This document shows, in pieces, positions 27,450 through 36,352 of a stretch of DNA of 64,000 nt. The translations under genes and the position numbers were made by a program. Position 1 is the first letter of the stretch, and every line of letters starts with the position of its first letter. Origin of the DNA: Succinimonas sp045124755 (GTDB lineage: Bacteria > Pseudomonadota > Gammaproteobacteria > Enterobacterales > Succinivibrionaceae); NCBI RefSeq assembly GCF_045124755.1, contig NZ_JBGVMK010000025.1; one strand, given 5' to 3'. The notes under the pieces are model-generated. The model made no database searches. It was not told where the DNA came from and was given only the letters and a program-made list of their open reading frames with translations.

Positions 27450-27484
27450 AAAAAAAAGGGAGCCCTGGCTATATCAGGACTCCC
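27450..27484 (-). terminator. Terminator of the fumarase gene
   Basis: On the minus strand: GGGAGTCCTG, short loop, CCAGGGCTCCC (one mismatch), then eight T. Strong rho-independent terminator 38 bases after the fumarase stop. Confidence 0.85.
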
Positions 27485-27521
27485 GCTTCTTGCTGATCCG
27501 AAAACCGGATTTCAGAAGGGA

Positions 27522-29048
27522 CTATTCAAGATACTTGAAGTCAATGGCCAGGATCTTCTCGCGCCACTCAGCAGGACCGTTCACATGAACGTTGCTGCCT
27601 TCGGAATCCACTGCTACCATGACCGGCATATCCTCTACCTCAAACTCGTAAACGGCTTCCATGCCCAGTTCCGGGAATGCCAGCACCCGGGCCTTCTTAA
27701 TGGCCTTGGATACCAGGTAGGCGGCGCCGCCCACAGCCATGAGATAAACAGCCTTGTGCTTCTTGATGGAGGCAACTGCGGCCGGACCGCGATCCGCCTT
27801 GCCGATCATGCCGAAAAGGCCGGTTTTGCTGAGCATGGTTTCCACGAACTTATCCATTCTGGTGGAGGTGGTGGGGCCGGCCGGGCCGACTACCTCATCG
27901 CGTACCGGATCCACCGGTCCCACGTAGTAGATAAACTTGCCATGGAAGTCCACGCCGTCGGGAAGAGGCTTGCCCTCGGCAATGAGGTCGCAGATCTTCT
28001 TGTGAGCGGCATCGCGGCCGGTAAGAATGGTACCGCTGAGGAGCAGGGTTTCGCCGCTCTTCCAGGTGGCCATCTCTTCCTTGGTTACGGTGTCCAGGTT
28101 CACTCTTCTGGCATTGTCGCTGCCCCCCACCTCGATATCCGGCCATTCGTCCAGAGACGGCGGCACCAGATTAACCGGGCCTGAGCCGTCCAGCTCGAAG
28201 GAGACGTGTCTCGTGGCGGCGCAGTTGGGGATCATGCATACCGGCTTGGAGGCGGCATGAGTGGGGAAGCTCTTGATCTTCACATCCATAACGGTGGTAA
28301 GGCCGCCCAGTCCCTGAGCTCCGATGCCCAGACGGTTAACCTTGTCGTAAATGCTGAGACGGAGCTTTTCCTCGGCGGTTTCCGCGCCCTTCTTAATCAG
28401 GTCATCGATGTCAATGGGCTCCATCAGGGCTTCCTTGGCCATAAGGGCGGCCTTTTCAGCGGTGCCGCCGATGCCGATGCCCAGCATGCCCGGAGGACAC
28501 CAGCCGGCGCCCATGTGGGGGAGCTGCTCCAGCACCCAGTCTTCAATGGAATCGGAAGGATTGAGCATGGCCATCTTGGTCTTGTTCTCAGACCCGCCGC
28601 CCTTGGCGGCGATCTCCACGATAACCTTGTCTCCCTCGATAATCTCCACATGGGTAACGGCGGGAGTGTTGTCCCGGGTGTTCACCCGGCTTCCGGCAGG
28701 ATCCTTAAGCACGCTCTTCCGGAGGGGGTTGTCCGGGCAGCAGTAGGCTCTCCGGCAGCCCTCGTTTACCATCTCCGGCACCAGCATGTCTCCCTCGAAG
28801 GTGACGTTGCGGCCGATCTTCACAAAGCAGGTAACAATGCCGGTATCCTGGCAGAGGGGACGATGGCCCTCGGCGCACATTTTGGAGTTCACCAGAATCT
28901 GGGCGATGGCTGATTTGGCAGCCGGATTCTGCTCTCTCTCGTAAGCTTTTTTCAGGCCCCTGACAAAGTCCAGCGGATGGTAATAGGAAATGTACTGCAG
29001 AGCGTCATAGATGGAATCTATAAAGTCCTGCTGTTTGATTACAGTCAT
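27522..29048 (-). CDS. fumA: Fumarate hydratase class I (4Fe-4S)
   Basis: 508 residues, the shorter (about 505-residue) single-chain class I form with fused alpha and beta domains. Interconverts fumarate and L-malate in the cytosol; in an anaerobic succinate producer it runs towards fumarate. Cluster cysteines are visible as C66 (LCQDTG), C184 (GWCPPGMLG) and C276 (IPNCAATRH). Substrate and fold motifs KGGGSENKTKM, RDAAHKKI, GPTTSTRMD and FPELGMEAVYEFEVEDMP are intact. AGGAG lies 7 bases before the ATG. No operon partner; own terminator at 27450. Oxygen-labile clusters of this class fit an anaerobe. Confidence 0.95.
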   Translation of the reverse strand: MTVIKQQDFIDSIYDALQYISYYHPLDFVRGLKKAYEREQNPAAKSAIAQILVNSKMCAEGHRPLCQDTGIVTCFVKIGRNVTFEGDMLVPEMVNEGCRRAYCCPDNPLRKSVLKDPAGSRVNTRDNTPAVTHVEIIEGDKVIVEIAAKGGGSENKTKMAMLNPSDSIEDWVLEQLPHMGAGWCPPGMLGIGIGGTAEKAALMAKEALMEPIDIDDLIKKGAETAEEKLRLSIYDKVNRLGIGAQGLGGLTTVMDVKIKSFPTHAASKPVCMIPNCAATRHVSFELDGSGPVNLVPPSLDEWPDIEVGGSDNARRVNLDTVTKEEMATWKSGETLLLSGTILTGRDAAHKKICDLIAEGKPLPDGVDFHGKFIYYVGPVDPVRDEVVGPAGPTTSTRMDKFVETMLSKTGLFGMIGKADRGPAAVASIKKHKAVYLMAVGGAAYLVSKAIKKARVLAFPELGMEAVYEFEVEDMPVMVAVDSEGSNVHVNGPAEWREKILAIDFKYLE

Positions 29049-29586
29049 TAGGATGCTCCTGTTAAAATACTCGCTTAAATTGCAGGGAGGGAGAAATCCG
29101 CCCTGTCAGTGTTATTATCACGACGCCCGGCGCCGGCGTTCGGAAAAAAAATCCCCGAAGCGGAACTGCCAAAGCTGAAAATATTTCTCATTATAGCACG
29201 GCCCGCCCGCCCCTCGCGCCCGGAAAAGTTTTTTAAGCTGATTCTACGCCGGCACTCACAGGTTGACTGATTTTCTCCGGATCCTTGCCAAAAACGCGGA
29301 ACTGCGCCATGGGGGAGATTTTTTTCAGGAAAGAGGCTGAAAGAATCAGGAAAGGGGCCGGAAGGATGCCGGCAGGCGGCGAGTTTTTTTGCGGTTCAGT
29401 CAAAATTAGAGCACGACAAAAACAACCGCCGCGTTAACCTGTGATAAAATCGGGACAGCATTTTCCCGGAATGATTCATCCGGCATCCGTAATAGCAGCA
29501 GAAGGATGAACAGGAAACAGCCCGGTTTGCGCGCCGCGCGGGGTTAAGGGCCCAGGGATGCGTTTCCTGCTCGAGAGGTGTTCAGC
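29049..29586. other. Intergenic region between divergent genes
   Basis: About 540 bases with no gene. It must contain the fumarase promoter (minus strand) and that of the gene at 29587. A TATAAT-like sequence on the minus strand near 29190 (ATTATAGC on plus) is a possible fumarase -10. Nothing else recognised. Confidence 0.4.
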
Positions 29587-30342
29587 ATGTTTTTTGCCAT
29601 TACTATATTCATTATCATATTGCTGGTCTTTGTGATCATTGCCTATATGCTGTACAGTGATTACCAGGTTCAGCAGGAAATGGACAAAAAGCTCCTCATT
29701 TCCCGGCAGAAAAACATCATTGATGAAACCGACGACATCCTGATGAACGTCACCCAGATCCCCTTCTCCAACCGGATGATCGTTATTCTGCAGAACCGCA
29801 TTCTGAGCTCTCTCCAGATCATCGCCACGGTGCAGAACAGCATTCAGGTGCAGCAGCGCATCAATGACATGTCATCTCAGATAGAGATCACCAAAACCTC
29901 CCCCTCCCGGGATACCCAGTTTGCTCCGCCCGCCAATGCCGATCAGTCCCTGAAAATGATCCGCACCATGCGCCGCCTCCGGCAGATCCTCCGCAAGGAA
30001 TTCAACCGGGGCCGGATCTCCAAAAACGATTTCGTGGACGAGGACAAGGTGCTGGAGATCAACATCTACAAGATCCAGTTCAGCAACCTCATGAATAATA
30101 TCGAAGAAGCCCTGACCAACAACCAGAACGGCACGGCCCGGGATCTTATCAAGGGCGGGCTGGGCTCTCTCAATAAGCTCCAGTTCCGGGATTCCTGGCT
30201 GGAGGGCGTCAAGAATCATCTGGAAGAAATCCTGGCCCGCATTAACTCCGAGGCGGAAAAGAGGCTCGAGCAGGAAATGGCCAACGAAAAAGCCAAGGAA
30301 AGCGACATCGATATTCTCTTCATGCCCAAGAAAAAGTGGTAA
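29587..30342 (+). CDS. Membrane-anchored coiled protein, unknown
   Basis: 251 residues from ATG 29587, preferred over the GTG 9 bases earlier because GAGAGG lies 9 bases upstream. One N-terminal transmembrane helix (AITIFIIILLVFVIIAYMLY), then a long cytosolic or periplasmic helical domain rich in Q/E/R/N (for example RMRRLRQILRKEFNRGRISK-like basic segments). The C-terminus ends with a charged helix and a short tail DILFMPKKKW. Similar-looking single-pass proteins occur in gammaproteobacteria without known function. Clean codon use and a good ribosome-binding site support a real gene. Confidence 0.65.
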   Translation: MFFAITIFIIILLVFVIIAYMLYSDYQVQQEMDKKLLISRQKNIIDETDDILMNVTQIPFSNRMIVILQNRILSSLQIIATVQNSIQVQQRINDMSSQIEITKTSPSRDTQFAPPANADQSLKMIRTMRRLRQILRKEFNRGRISKNDFVDEDKVLEINIYKIQFSNLMNNIEEALTNNQNGTARDLIKGGLGSLNKLQFRDSWLEGVKNHLEEILARINSEAEKRLEQEMANEKAKESDIDILFMPKKKW

Positions 30343-30469
30343 CTTCAGTCTCCGGCGCTGTCCGGAGCCGCGGGAGACGGATCCCGCCGGCGCTCCTGAC
30401 CTTTGCCCTAATCTTAATCCCCTGTTCCGTTCTTTGCCGCCGGCGTATCCGGCATAGCAGGAAGGCCGC

Positions 30470-31426
30470 ATGAGCGCAAATACCCTGCCGGGACATCTGG
30501 CGGCCCTGTTCACTACCGCCGTCTGGGGCATTACCTACGTTTCCACCAAGTATCTCGTGGCCAGCTTTGATCCCGCGGAAATCCTGCTCGTCCGGCTTAT
30601 TATTGCTGTCATCCTGCTCAGTCTGGCCGGAGCCCCCGCCGTAACCAGCCGCCCCGGAGAGGAAAAGTACTTCGCTCTCGCAGGACTCACCGGGATCTGC
30701 CTGTACTTCATGCTGGAAAACACCGCCCTCACCATCACCAGCGCCTCCCATGTGGGCATCATTGTCTCCGCGGCCCCGCTTTTTACCGCCCTTCTGGCGC
30801 TCCCGGTATACCATGACCGCCAGGTGCTCTCCCGGGGCTTTATCTCAGGCTTTGTCATTTCCATGACCGGGATTGTCATGCTCAGCGCGGGAGACTCGGA
30901 TCTCACCGTGAGTCCCATCGGGGATCTTATGACCGTAGCCGCCTGCATCTCCTGGGCGGTGTACTCCCTCACCATCAAGAAGCTCTCCTCCCTGGGGTAC
31001 GGCAGTCTGGCCATTACCCGCCGCGCCTTCCTGTGGGGGATCCTGTTCATCGCCCCCTTTGCGGTCATGGCGGACATCTCGTGGCAGGATCTCTCCCGCT
31101 ACACGGATCCCCGGGCTCTCCTCAATCTGGCCTTTCTGGGAGCCGTGGCCTCCGCCCTGTGCTTTGCCTCCTGGAACTATGCGGTGAAAATCCTGGGGCC
31201 GGTAAAAACCTGCGTCTATATCTATGCGGGGCCGGCCATTACGGTGTTTTTTGCAGGGGTGTTTCTGGGGGAGGAGCTTAATGCCCGGGGCATAATCGGA
31301 GGCCTGCTCACCGTTTGCGGCCTCTTCCTGTCCTCTCTGCCCCGGAAACCGCGTTTTCTGGCCGGGAAGGAGCCGGGAACTGACAGGGAAAACGGAAAGG
31401 AACATAAGGATGCATCAGAAGCATAA
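30470..31426 (+). CDS. EamA/DMT-family transporter
   Basis: 318 residues, ten predicted transmembrane helices in two EamA repeats. The first repeat starts HLAALFTTAVWGITYVSTKY and includes ALTITSASHVGIIVSAAPLF; the second starts DLMTVAACISWAVYSLTIKK and ends AVKILGPVKTCVYIYAGPAI, FLGEELNARGIIGGLLTVCG. The family exports or imports metabolites such as amino acids and drugs; substrate cannot be read from sequence. Single gene, followed by a charged C-terminal tail. Confidence 0.9.
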   Translation: MSANTLPGHLAALFTTAVWGITYVSTKYLVASFDPAEILLVRLIIAVILLSLAGAPAVTSRPGEEKYFALAGLTGICLYFMLENTALTITSASHVGIIVSAAPLFTALLALPVYHDRQVLSRGFISGFVISMTGIVMLSAGDSDLTVSPIGDLMTVAACISWAVYSLTIKKLSSLGYGSLAITRRAFLWGILFIAPFAVMADISWQDLSRYTDPRALLNLAFLGAVASALCFASWNYAVKILGPVKTCVYIYAGPAITVFFAGVFLGEELNARGIIGGLLTVCGLFLSSLPRKPRFLAGKEPGTDRENGKEHKDASEA

Positions 31427-31766
31427 CAGCGTCAGAGGAGTAAGAGGAACCGGAGAGAATACGCTGGAAGGCCAGAGCGGAAGCATGGGCTTTAAGGCTT
31501 GCGCCGGGAGCTATTACCGGCGCTGCGGTTTTAGCAAAAGCACCGCCTCTCTGCTGTTGAAGCCTGGAAAACGCAGCCGCCAGAAACAGCAAGCGCTGCC
31601 ATCAATCATCTCGTTCGGCCAGGTTCCTTTCCTATGCGTACAGCGACAACTGGCGCGCCTTGACGAGGCAAATGCCAGCAGCAAAAGGAATCCGTCAGGA
31701 AAAAAGACTGCTGAAAAAGACTGACCGGAGCAAAGGCGCATTCAGAAAAAACTCCATACCAGACTG
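31427..31766. other. Intergenic region, nothing recognised
   Basis: About 340 bases. A 104-codon plus-strand frame overlaps the end of the transporter and continues to 31724, but its composition (many K/R/Q, no hydrophobic core) and lack of a ribosome-binding site argue against a gene. Confidence 0.5.
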
Positions 31767-32297
31767 TCAATTATCATAATACTTCTCGTAATTAAAATTT
31801 TCCGCCAGCAGTTTACTCCAGTATTGCTTCTCCTCATCAGTCATATTTTTATAATCGAGCTCGAAAATTTCCCTGCCATGCTTGTCTTTCAGATTCTCGT
31901 TGGAATATACAGTCAGCCAGCAGTACAGTTTCTCTGGCGGAAAACTCATAAAATCTTCGGCAGAATAATGCGCAGGCCGGTGTTTTTTTACGTGTTTTTT
32001 TATAAAGCATTCATCGCCGTCAGCAAATCCGTACGAAATCGAATTGAAATGCTTGTATTTATCATGATTATCCTTAATGTATTTTTTCAGTATCTTTCCT
32101 GCTTCCTTTAATACCTTTTCCCAGGGAATTCCTGAGTCGCATATAAAAAAAGGATTATCACGACCGATGATTAATTCTTCATCATCCAAACAGGCTTCAG
32201 CCGTGTACATATCATCATCTTGATAAAGATTGATAAGGAGAGATGAATATTTCTCCAGATCTGAATGATCTAATTCTTCCAAAAGATTTTCCAGCAT
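31767..32297 (-). CDS. Hypothetical acidic protein inserted into a toxin remnant
   Basis: 176 residues from ATG 32297, chosen because AGGA lies 5 bases upstream and because the open frame before it encodes part of a decayed PIN toxin (see 32298-32415). The protein is acidic and Tyr/Lys-rich, with no signal peptide or membrane segment: LLEELDHSDLEKYSSLLINL at the start, YGFADGDECFIKKHVKKH in the middle, and an aromatic C-terminus ending EKYYDN. I do not recognise the family; size and composition resemble contact-toxin immunity proteins, but no toxin is adjacent. AT-rich relative to neighbours, suggesting acquisition. Confidence 0.6.
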   Translation of the reverse strand: MLENLLEELDHSDLEKYSSLLINLYQDDDMYTAEACLDDEELIIGRDNPFFICDSGIPWEKVLKEAGKILKKYIKDNHDKYKHFNSISYGFADGDECFIKKHVKKHRPAHYSAEDFMSFPPEKLYCWLTVYSNENLKDKHGREIFELDYKNMTDEEKQYWSKLLAENFNYEKYYDN

Positions 32298-32415
32298 TTT
32301 ATTCCTAATCTCACCGGCCATTACTTCACGAAACACCTAACTGTGGCAGCATCATCCTTACTGATAACAATGCCGAAACAAGCACGTTGGTGTCAATAAC
32401 TGCATAGAAGATCAC
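32298..32415 (-). pseudogene. Remnant of a PIN-domain toxin
   Basis: From a GTG at 32415 the minus strand reads IFYAVIDTNVLVSALLS, the unmistakable N-terminus of PIN-family toxins with the catalytic Asp. The frame then shifts: the next 7 codons make sense only in a second frame (DDAATVR) and the following ones in a third (VFREVMAGEI), all in the order found in intact PIN proteins. Homology ends at the ATG of the unknown gene at 32297. A 19-codon frame (32412-32471) lies between the antitoxin stop and the GTG. The toxin is therefore dead, leaving an orphan antitoxin. Confidence 0.7.
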
Positions 32416-32467
32416 ACTCCAGTCTCCATTCGGGCAAGACTGATCTCCTTATTGATAACATCCAAAC

Positions 32468-32710
32468 TCATGTCTGCAACTCCATTTTTTTGGCTTGTTC
32501 CCGTAATGCCAAAAATGCCTGCATTGTCTCTTCTCTCGTGACATCTGACTCACTGGAAACTATTTCAAAAGGAATCCTGCGCTGTCTTACAACAGATCTG
32601 GCGAATATGTTGATTGCGGTAGAAGCATTCATCCCGAATTCCTGACATAATCTGTCAAATTGTTTCTTTAATACTTCATCCATGTGAACGCTGAATGTAG
32701 CCTGTGCCAT
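32468..32710 (-). CDS. RelB/DinJ-family antitoxin
   Basis: 80 residues from the ATG at 32710, which has GAGGAG 8 bases upstream; an earlier in-frame start is unlikely. Ribbon-helix-helix N-terminus ATFSVHMDEVLKKQFDRLCQ, then FGMNASTAINIFARSVVRQR and IPFEI, the standard RelB/DinJ order (V-x-x-D-x-x-x-K...G-x-x-x-S-x-A-I...F-x-x-x-V-x-x-x-x-I-P-F). It would bind DNA and neutralise a toxin, here apparently the PIN protein whose remnant follows. Probably an orphan now. Confidence 0.88.
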   Translation of the reverse strand: MAQATFSVHMDEVLKKQFDRLCQEFGMNASTAINIFARSVVRQRRIPFEIVSSESDVTREETMQAFLALREQAKKMELQT

Positions 32711-32761
32711 AATTATTTCTCCTCTCTTTATTGCCCAAGTATGTACTACTAACAGGTGCAA

Positions 32762-33163
32762 AAAGTCAATATATGGAACACAAACGGCACAAACGTGCTG
32801 ATTTTCAGAAACGTCACCCTGTTCAACGTCTAACGTATTCCTGCCTGCATTTATTGTGAAGGATGGCTATGTCCGGTGGATTCCGTCCGCATCCGGGCAG
32901 GGGATCGGGATTCTTCAGAAAAGGCAGTCAAGAATTCCGAAAGATTTGTCAGGAACGGACATAATCAACGATCAGGATTAAACGTACCTTCCCTGCGATT
33001 TTTGCATGAAGTCGTAAGCCCCTTACCCCAAGGGCCTTGGCGTTCAGGGGAAATTTTTGGGGAATATCAGAATTCGTGAGCCTTATCACTCACGGCAGAA
33101 TATCTCTCCAGGATCGCGGGCAGGCGATCGGTGAGAGGTCAGGGAGAGTTGGGATGGGGGCGG
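32762..33163. other. Intergenic region, nothing recognised
   Basis: About 400 bases with no supported gene. A small inverted repeat (GTGAG...CTCAC) occurs near 33075-33095. Confidence 0.5.
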
Positions 33164-33325
33164 TCAGCAGTTTTCTGCCGCTGATTTTTGGTGCTTGTCA
33201 TCCGGAGGAGCCGATTCTTCCTGCTGAGTCTCGTCGGACGGGAGCAGGCCTGCCTTTTCGACGTAATTCCACGGGATCCGCTCCTTGATCATAACCTCCT
33301 TCGCCAGCCGAGAGGCGACTTCCAT
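33164..33325 (-). CDS. Possible 53-residue protein downstream of DUF6273 gene
   Basis: The frame is open from just after the DUF6273 stop (same frame) to 33164. Starting at ATG 33325 it reads MEVASRLAKEVMIKERIPWN, then YVEKAGLLPSDE and a polar tail. Composition is protein-like, and the ribosome-binding site is weak (CAGG). It is either a small real gene or the continuation of a longer protein cut by a TAA stop at 33344. Confidence 0.35.
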   Translation of the reverse strand: MEVASRLAKEVMIKERIPWNYVEKAGLLPSDETQQEESAPPDDKHQKSAAENC

Positions 33326-33343
33326 CCACAGCCTGATTTCCGA

Positions 33344-33925
33344 TTACAGCTTCACCCATAAGGCCGGCCGGACAGCGCGGCTGCCATTCCAGACGAAGAA
33401 ACCATTCGAGAACAGCGCTCCTGCAGGAGTCACGCACGATGCATCTCTCTCATGACAGCCCGGCGAACGCAGCCACCACCAGCAATAACCTTCATTGCCG
33501 GAAGCTGCCCCATGCGCTTTTGCCAGAGCAGCAGGCCGGCACCTTCTTTCACGGCCGTTCTTAAAATACCGTTCCGCCTCCGCAATACTGAGGCAGAAAA
33601 CCCGATCCCGGGTATTATTTCCGCCGCGGACACCGTATTTCGGGTTATGGTCATTCACTGTCTCTGAGAGCCTGATTCTTTGCCGCTCCTCATCCGAGAA
33701 GGCTGTCTTCAGAAAATCATGGTTAAGCCACTTCCGAAGATCGCAGTCCTCCCAGGTTATGTCCGTATGTTCATGATGATACGGCCGGGAGTCAAGACTG
33801 AAACGGCTGATAAGAAGAGCTTCATAGCCATTGACCTCCAGTGCCAGCCATTCTATGGGGTCGTTGACGGCGCCTCTGTTCTGCGGATAACGCCCGAACT
33901 TAACGTAATCACCTCTTTTAATCAT
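33344..33925 (-). CDS. DUF6273 domain protein
   Basis: 193 residues from ATG 33925 (AAGGGG 5 bases upstream), chosen over an upstream in-frame start. Contains the DUF6273 pattern in order: VKFGRYPQN and IEWLALEVNGYEALLISRFS, TWEDCDLRKWLNHDFL, DRVFCLSIAEAERYF, WWWLRSPG and the terminal GSRAVRPALWVKL. Such domains occur in gut-bacterial cytosolic and surface proteins, often together with metal- or sugar-related enzymes, and have no established function. No signal peptide. Confidence 0.82.
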   Translation of the reverse strand: MIKRGDYVKFGRYPQNRGAVNDPIEWLALEVNGYEALLISRFSLDSRPYHHEHTDITWEDCDLRKWLNHDFLKTAFSDEERQRIRLSETVNDHNPKYGVRGGNNTRDRVFCLSIAEAERYFKNGRERRCRPAALAKAHGAASGNEGYCWWWLRSPGCHERDASCVTPAGALFSNGFFVWNGSRAVRPALWVKL

Positions 33926-34217
33926 GCATCCCCTTCGGCGCATTGACACCAAATGCTCTCGTCGCAAATAAACAAAGACCGCCGCTGGTTCTCTTTCGCC
34001 GATTCTCCCGCGCTCGGTCAAAACCGTAAAACTCGCCGCATCTTGATTTTACGGGCCATGCCTTGGGTGGTAAGGGATGGCTGGACAGCAAAACCGCGGT
34101 GTCAGCATGAAGAGCGCATCAGATATGGCAAAGAATTTTTCCCCGGTGCGGCTAAAAATCAGCAGGCGGAGCTTCCGGAACCTGAAAGCCGGGGAATTTG
34201 CGATTGCGGGCTTCCGC

Positions 34218-34565
34218 TCACTTTTCCGGGGCTTCTATTTCCGGAGTGTTTATCTCCGGAACTTCCTTAAGAGAGTCTTGGGACAGGCTTCCGGCAGGGC
34301 GGGATCCTCCGGGCCGGGTCTCCAGCTTAAAGATGTTCATGGTATCGGGATCCGGACAGCAGAACCGGGCGGTTCCCGGGGGTTCTCCCGGAATGCGGCC
34401 GCCGTACCGGAGGATGTCGGCATAGACAAAGGCCACATGCATGGCCATGGGACAGAGCCGCCCCCGATCCTGGTCAAAATCAAAGGAGTCTCCGGGCTTA
34501 TGACTATGATGACAGGGACATTGTCCCCGGCGTTCCGTCAGGGTGATGGTGATCTTAGGCTTCAT
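34218..34565 (-). CDS. TIGR04076-family protein
   Basis: 115 residues from ATG 34565, which overlaps the HAD stop in an ATGA. Characteristic cysteine motifs: KITITLTERRGQCPCHHSHK, GDSFDFDQDRGRLCPMAMH, ILRYGGRIP and ARFCCPDPDTMNIFKLE. The conserved Cys/His set suggests a metal or Fe-S site, but no function is established for the family. The 30-residue C-terminal tail is Pro/Glu-rich. Translationally coupled to the phosphatase gene upstream. Confidence 0.85.
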   Translation of the reverse strand: MKPKITITLTERRGQCPCHHSHKPGDSFDFDQDRGRLCPMAMHVAFVYADILRYGGRIPGEPPGTARFCCPDPDTMNIFKLETRPGGSRPAGSLSQDSLKEVPEINTPEIEAPEK

Positions 34566-35173
34566 GCGAAGGCACCCCGGGATCCGGGCTTCTCCCATTT
34601 CGGCGGAAATACCCGCAGGATCCGGGTCACTGACTTGGCCTCCTCGATAAGCCTCTGGTTATCGGATACCACCATGCCCGAGGATACCCCCTCCCAGACC
34701 CGGAGATCCGTCCGGGAGTTCCCGATATAGCAGATCTCCTGACCGGGAAAGCGTCTCCGAAGATAGGCCAGCTTTTTTTTGCCCACCAGATTGACCTCGG
34801 GATTGGTGCCGAAGCCGTTCCGGAAAAAGCCGTGGTAAAAGGCGATCTTCTTAACCAGAGCATCGGCGCTTCCCGAAACAATGTAAACCTCGTTCTCCGG
34901 ATTTGCGGCCTGCTCCCTGAGGAAGTCCAAAACCTCCCGGTTCCAGGAAAGCCTCCCGGGATCAAAGGTGTATCTTCTCTCAATGTAAAACTTGAGCACC
35001 TCTCTTCTGCCGCCGCTTCTGATAAGCCACCACAGGGAGGGGATCAGCATCAGAGGGTTTTTCAGGTTAACTGAAAAAAACGAGGTTACCGACATATCGT
35101 TGGGAATGAGGGTACCATCCAAGTCAGTGCAGTAAATCATGGTCTCAGGAAACACCGCCCCAAATGCCGCCAT
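34562..35173 (-). CDS. HAD-superfamily hydrolase
   Basis: 203 residues (192 if the ATG at 35140 is used; neither start has a good ribosome-binding site). HAD motif I DLDGTL with the nucleophile and general-acid aspartates, motif II YIVSGSAD, motif III lysine region GKKKLAYL and motif IV CYIGNSRTDLRVWEG. The cap helix (PLMLIPSLWWLIRSGG) and overall plan resemble the HAD phosphatases often linked to UbiA-type prenyltransferases and polyprenyl-phosphate sugar transfer. The substrate is unknown. Overlaps the TIGR04076 gene by 4 bases. Confidence 0.85.
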   Translation of the reverse strand: MAAFGAVFPETMIYCTDLDGTLIPNDMSVTSFFSVNLKNPLMLIPSLWWLIRSGGRREVLKFYIERRYTFDPGRLSWNREVLDFLREQAANPENEVYIVSGSADALVKKIAFYHGFFRNGFGTNPEVNLVGKKKLAYLRRRFPGQEICYIGNSRTDLRVWEGVSSGMVVSDNQRLIEEAKSVTRILRVFPPKWEKPGSRGAFA

Positions 35174-35193
35174 GGGGAGTCAAAATGATTAAA

Positions 35194-35250
35194 CACAAAA
35201 AAACCGGCAAGCCTCACCCGATATCATTGCTCCGGGGATCCCTGCCGGCT
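35194..35250 (-). terminator. Terminator of the glycosyltransferase-like gene
   Basis: Minus strand: CCGGCA, a long loop that can fold internally, TGCCGG, then seven T. Lies 8 bases beyond the stop of the gene at 35258. Confidence 0.65.
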
Positions 35251-35257
35251 TCGGAAA

Positions 35258-35998
35258 TCAGAACAGCTGCTTATTCGCCACGTCCTTCTTATGAGCGATC
35301 CTCTCATAATAGAAATTGAACTGATTCCGGAACTCCTTCACGCAGTCTGAAAATTTGGAAGGTTCCGGCGGTCTTTCAGCGATATGCGTCGGACGGGCCA
35401 CCTTCATGGAGTAATGGAGTCCGGCCCAGCAGAGACGGATAAAGAGCTCGGCATGAAAATTTATCAGCATGCCCAGATCGTGCTTCTGCATGCACTCATA
35501 GGCAATGGCCACCGGATAGATGCGCACCGGGGCCTCGAAATCGAAATTGCGGATAACCTTGAGATCCTTCTTGTACCAATTCAGCTTGATCTTTTCTCTT
35601 CTGGTGCGGGGCTCAGCATCCAGACGGGTAACTCCGGAAATGATGTTTTCGGGATGCTCCTGAGCCAGCCCCCACATGGCCTTGATGTCCTCGTAGGCAA
35701 ACTGGCATTCCGGCACCCACAGATAAGCATGGGAAAAGCCTCTGCTGTTGGCTTCGCGGAAGCCGTCGGAAATTGCGGCATAGGGAGCGGAATCAGAGAG
35801 ACGCTGGATCAGAATAATCTGCTTGAAGGGGCCGATAATCTTTTTCAGATTGGTAAGCTCGTCCTCGGAATTTCTGTCATTTACGATAAAAACAGAATAA
35901 TCTCGCTCTGCCATGAGGGGCTTGATCTTTTCCATAAGATCAGCGGCAGACATATCATGCCAGTCAACGATATAACAAGGTCTGGAAACACCAGCCAT
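35258..35998 (-). CDS. Glycosyltransferase-like (GT-A fold) protein, unknown
   Basis: 246 residues. N-terminal alpha/beta pattern with YIVDWHDMSAADLMEKIKPL and YSVFIVNDRNSEDEL, then ANSRGFSHAYLWVPECQFAY, reminiscent of family 2 glycosyltransferases where a D-x-D-like site is expected; here the equivalent reads VPECQ, so catalysis is uncertain. IISGVTRL and the RTRREKIKLNW basic segment follow. No membrane segment, and RKD-rich helices at the C-terminus. Assigned only by general resemblance. Lies beside the HAD gene, whose relatives act with polyprenyl-phosphate sugar pathways. Confidence 0.5.
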   Translation of the reverse strand: MAGVSRPCYIVDWHDMSAADLMEKIKPLMAERDYSVFIVNDRNSEDELTNLKKIIGPFKQIILIQRLSDSAPYAAISDGFREANSRGFSHAYLWVPECQFAYEDIKAMWGLAQEHPENIISGVTRLDAEPRTRREKIKLNWYKKDLKVIRNFDFEAPVRIYPVAIAYECMQKHDLGMLINFHAELFIRLCWAGLHYSMKVARPTHIAERPPEPSKFSDCVKEFRNQFNFYYERIAHKKDVANKQLF

Positions 35999-36256
35999 CT
36001 GATAACCTCCCGGGTTCCTTGTGAATTTTATGAGGGAGAGGCTCCTTAAAGCGGCTCTCTCCCTGAAAACAGATGGGGACGGCTTTGCGTCCCGGGGCCC
36101 TTTCCCCTGCGCGGAAAAAGCCCGAAAATCCTTCGGACGGCATGAATCTACGCCGAAAGACCGCCGGTCTCTTCGGGGGATGCCGTCCCGTTTGCGGGGA
36201 TTATACCATAATTATGCGTTCTCGTAATGCACCCGGAATTCCGGCTCCGGCAGGCG

Positions 36257-36289
36257 AAAGCCCCGGAATGCCGGCTTAAGCCCGGGGCC
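36257..36289 (-). terminator. Terminator of the subtilase gene
   Basis: Minus strand: GCCCCGG, 15-base loop, CCGGGGC, then TTTCGCC. It lies about 64 bases past the subtilase stop. The rest of the 35999-36352 gap shows no gene. Confidence 0.6.
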
Positions 36290-36352
36290 GCCTCTTCTCT
36301 GCTGTTATCCTGCTCCGGTTTTCTGCGGTCTTGTCTCTGGTCTTCTGCCGTC

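Noticed and set aside
27435..28184. 249-codon plus-strand frame opposite the fumarase
   Set aside because: Antisense shadow of the fumarase gene, whose cluster cysteines and motifs are on the minus strand.
31410..31724. 104-codon plus-strand frame after the EamA gene
   Set aside because: Overlaps the transporter end, no ribosome-binding site, K/R/Q-rich low-complexity composition.
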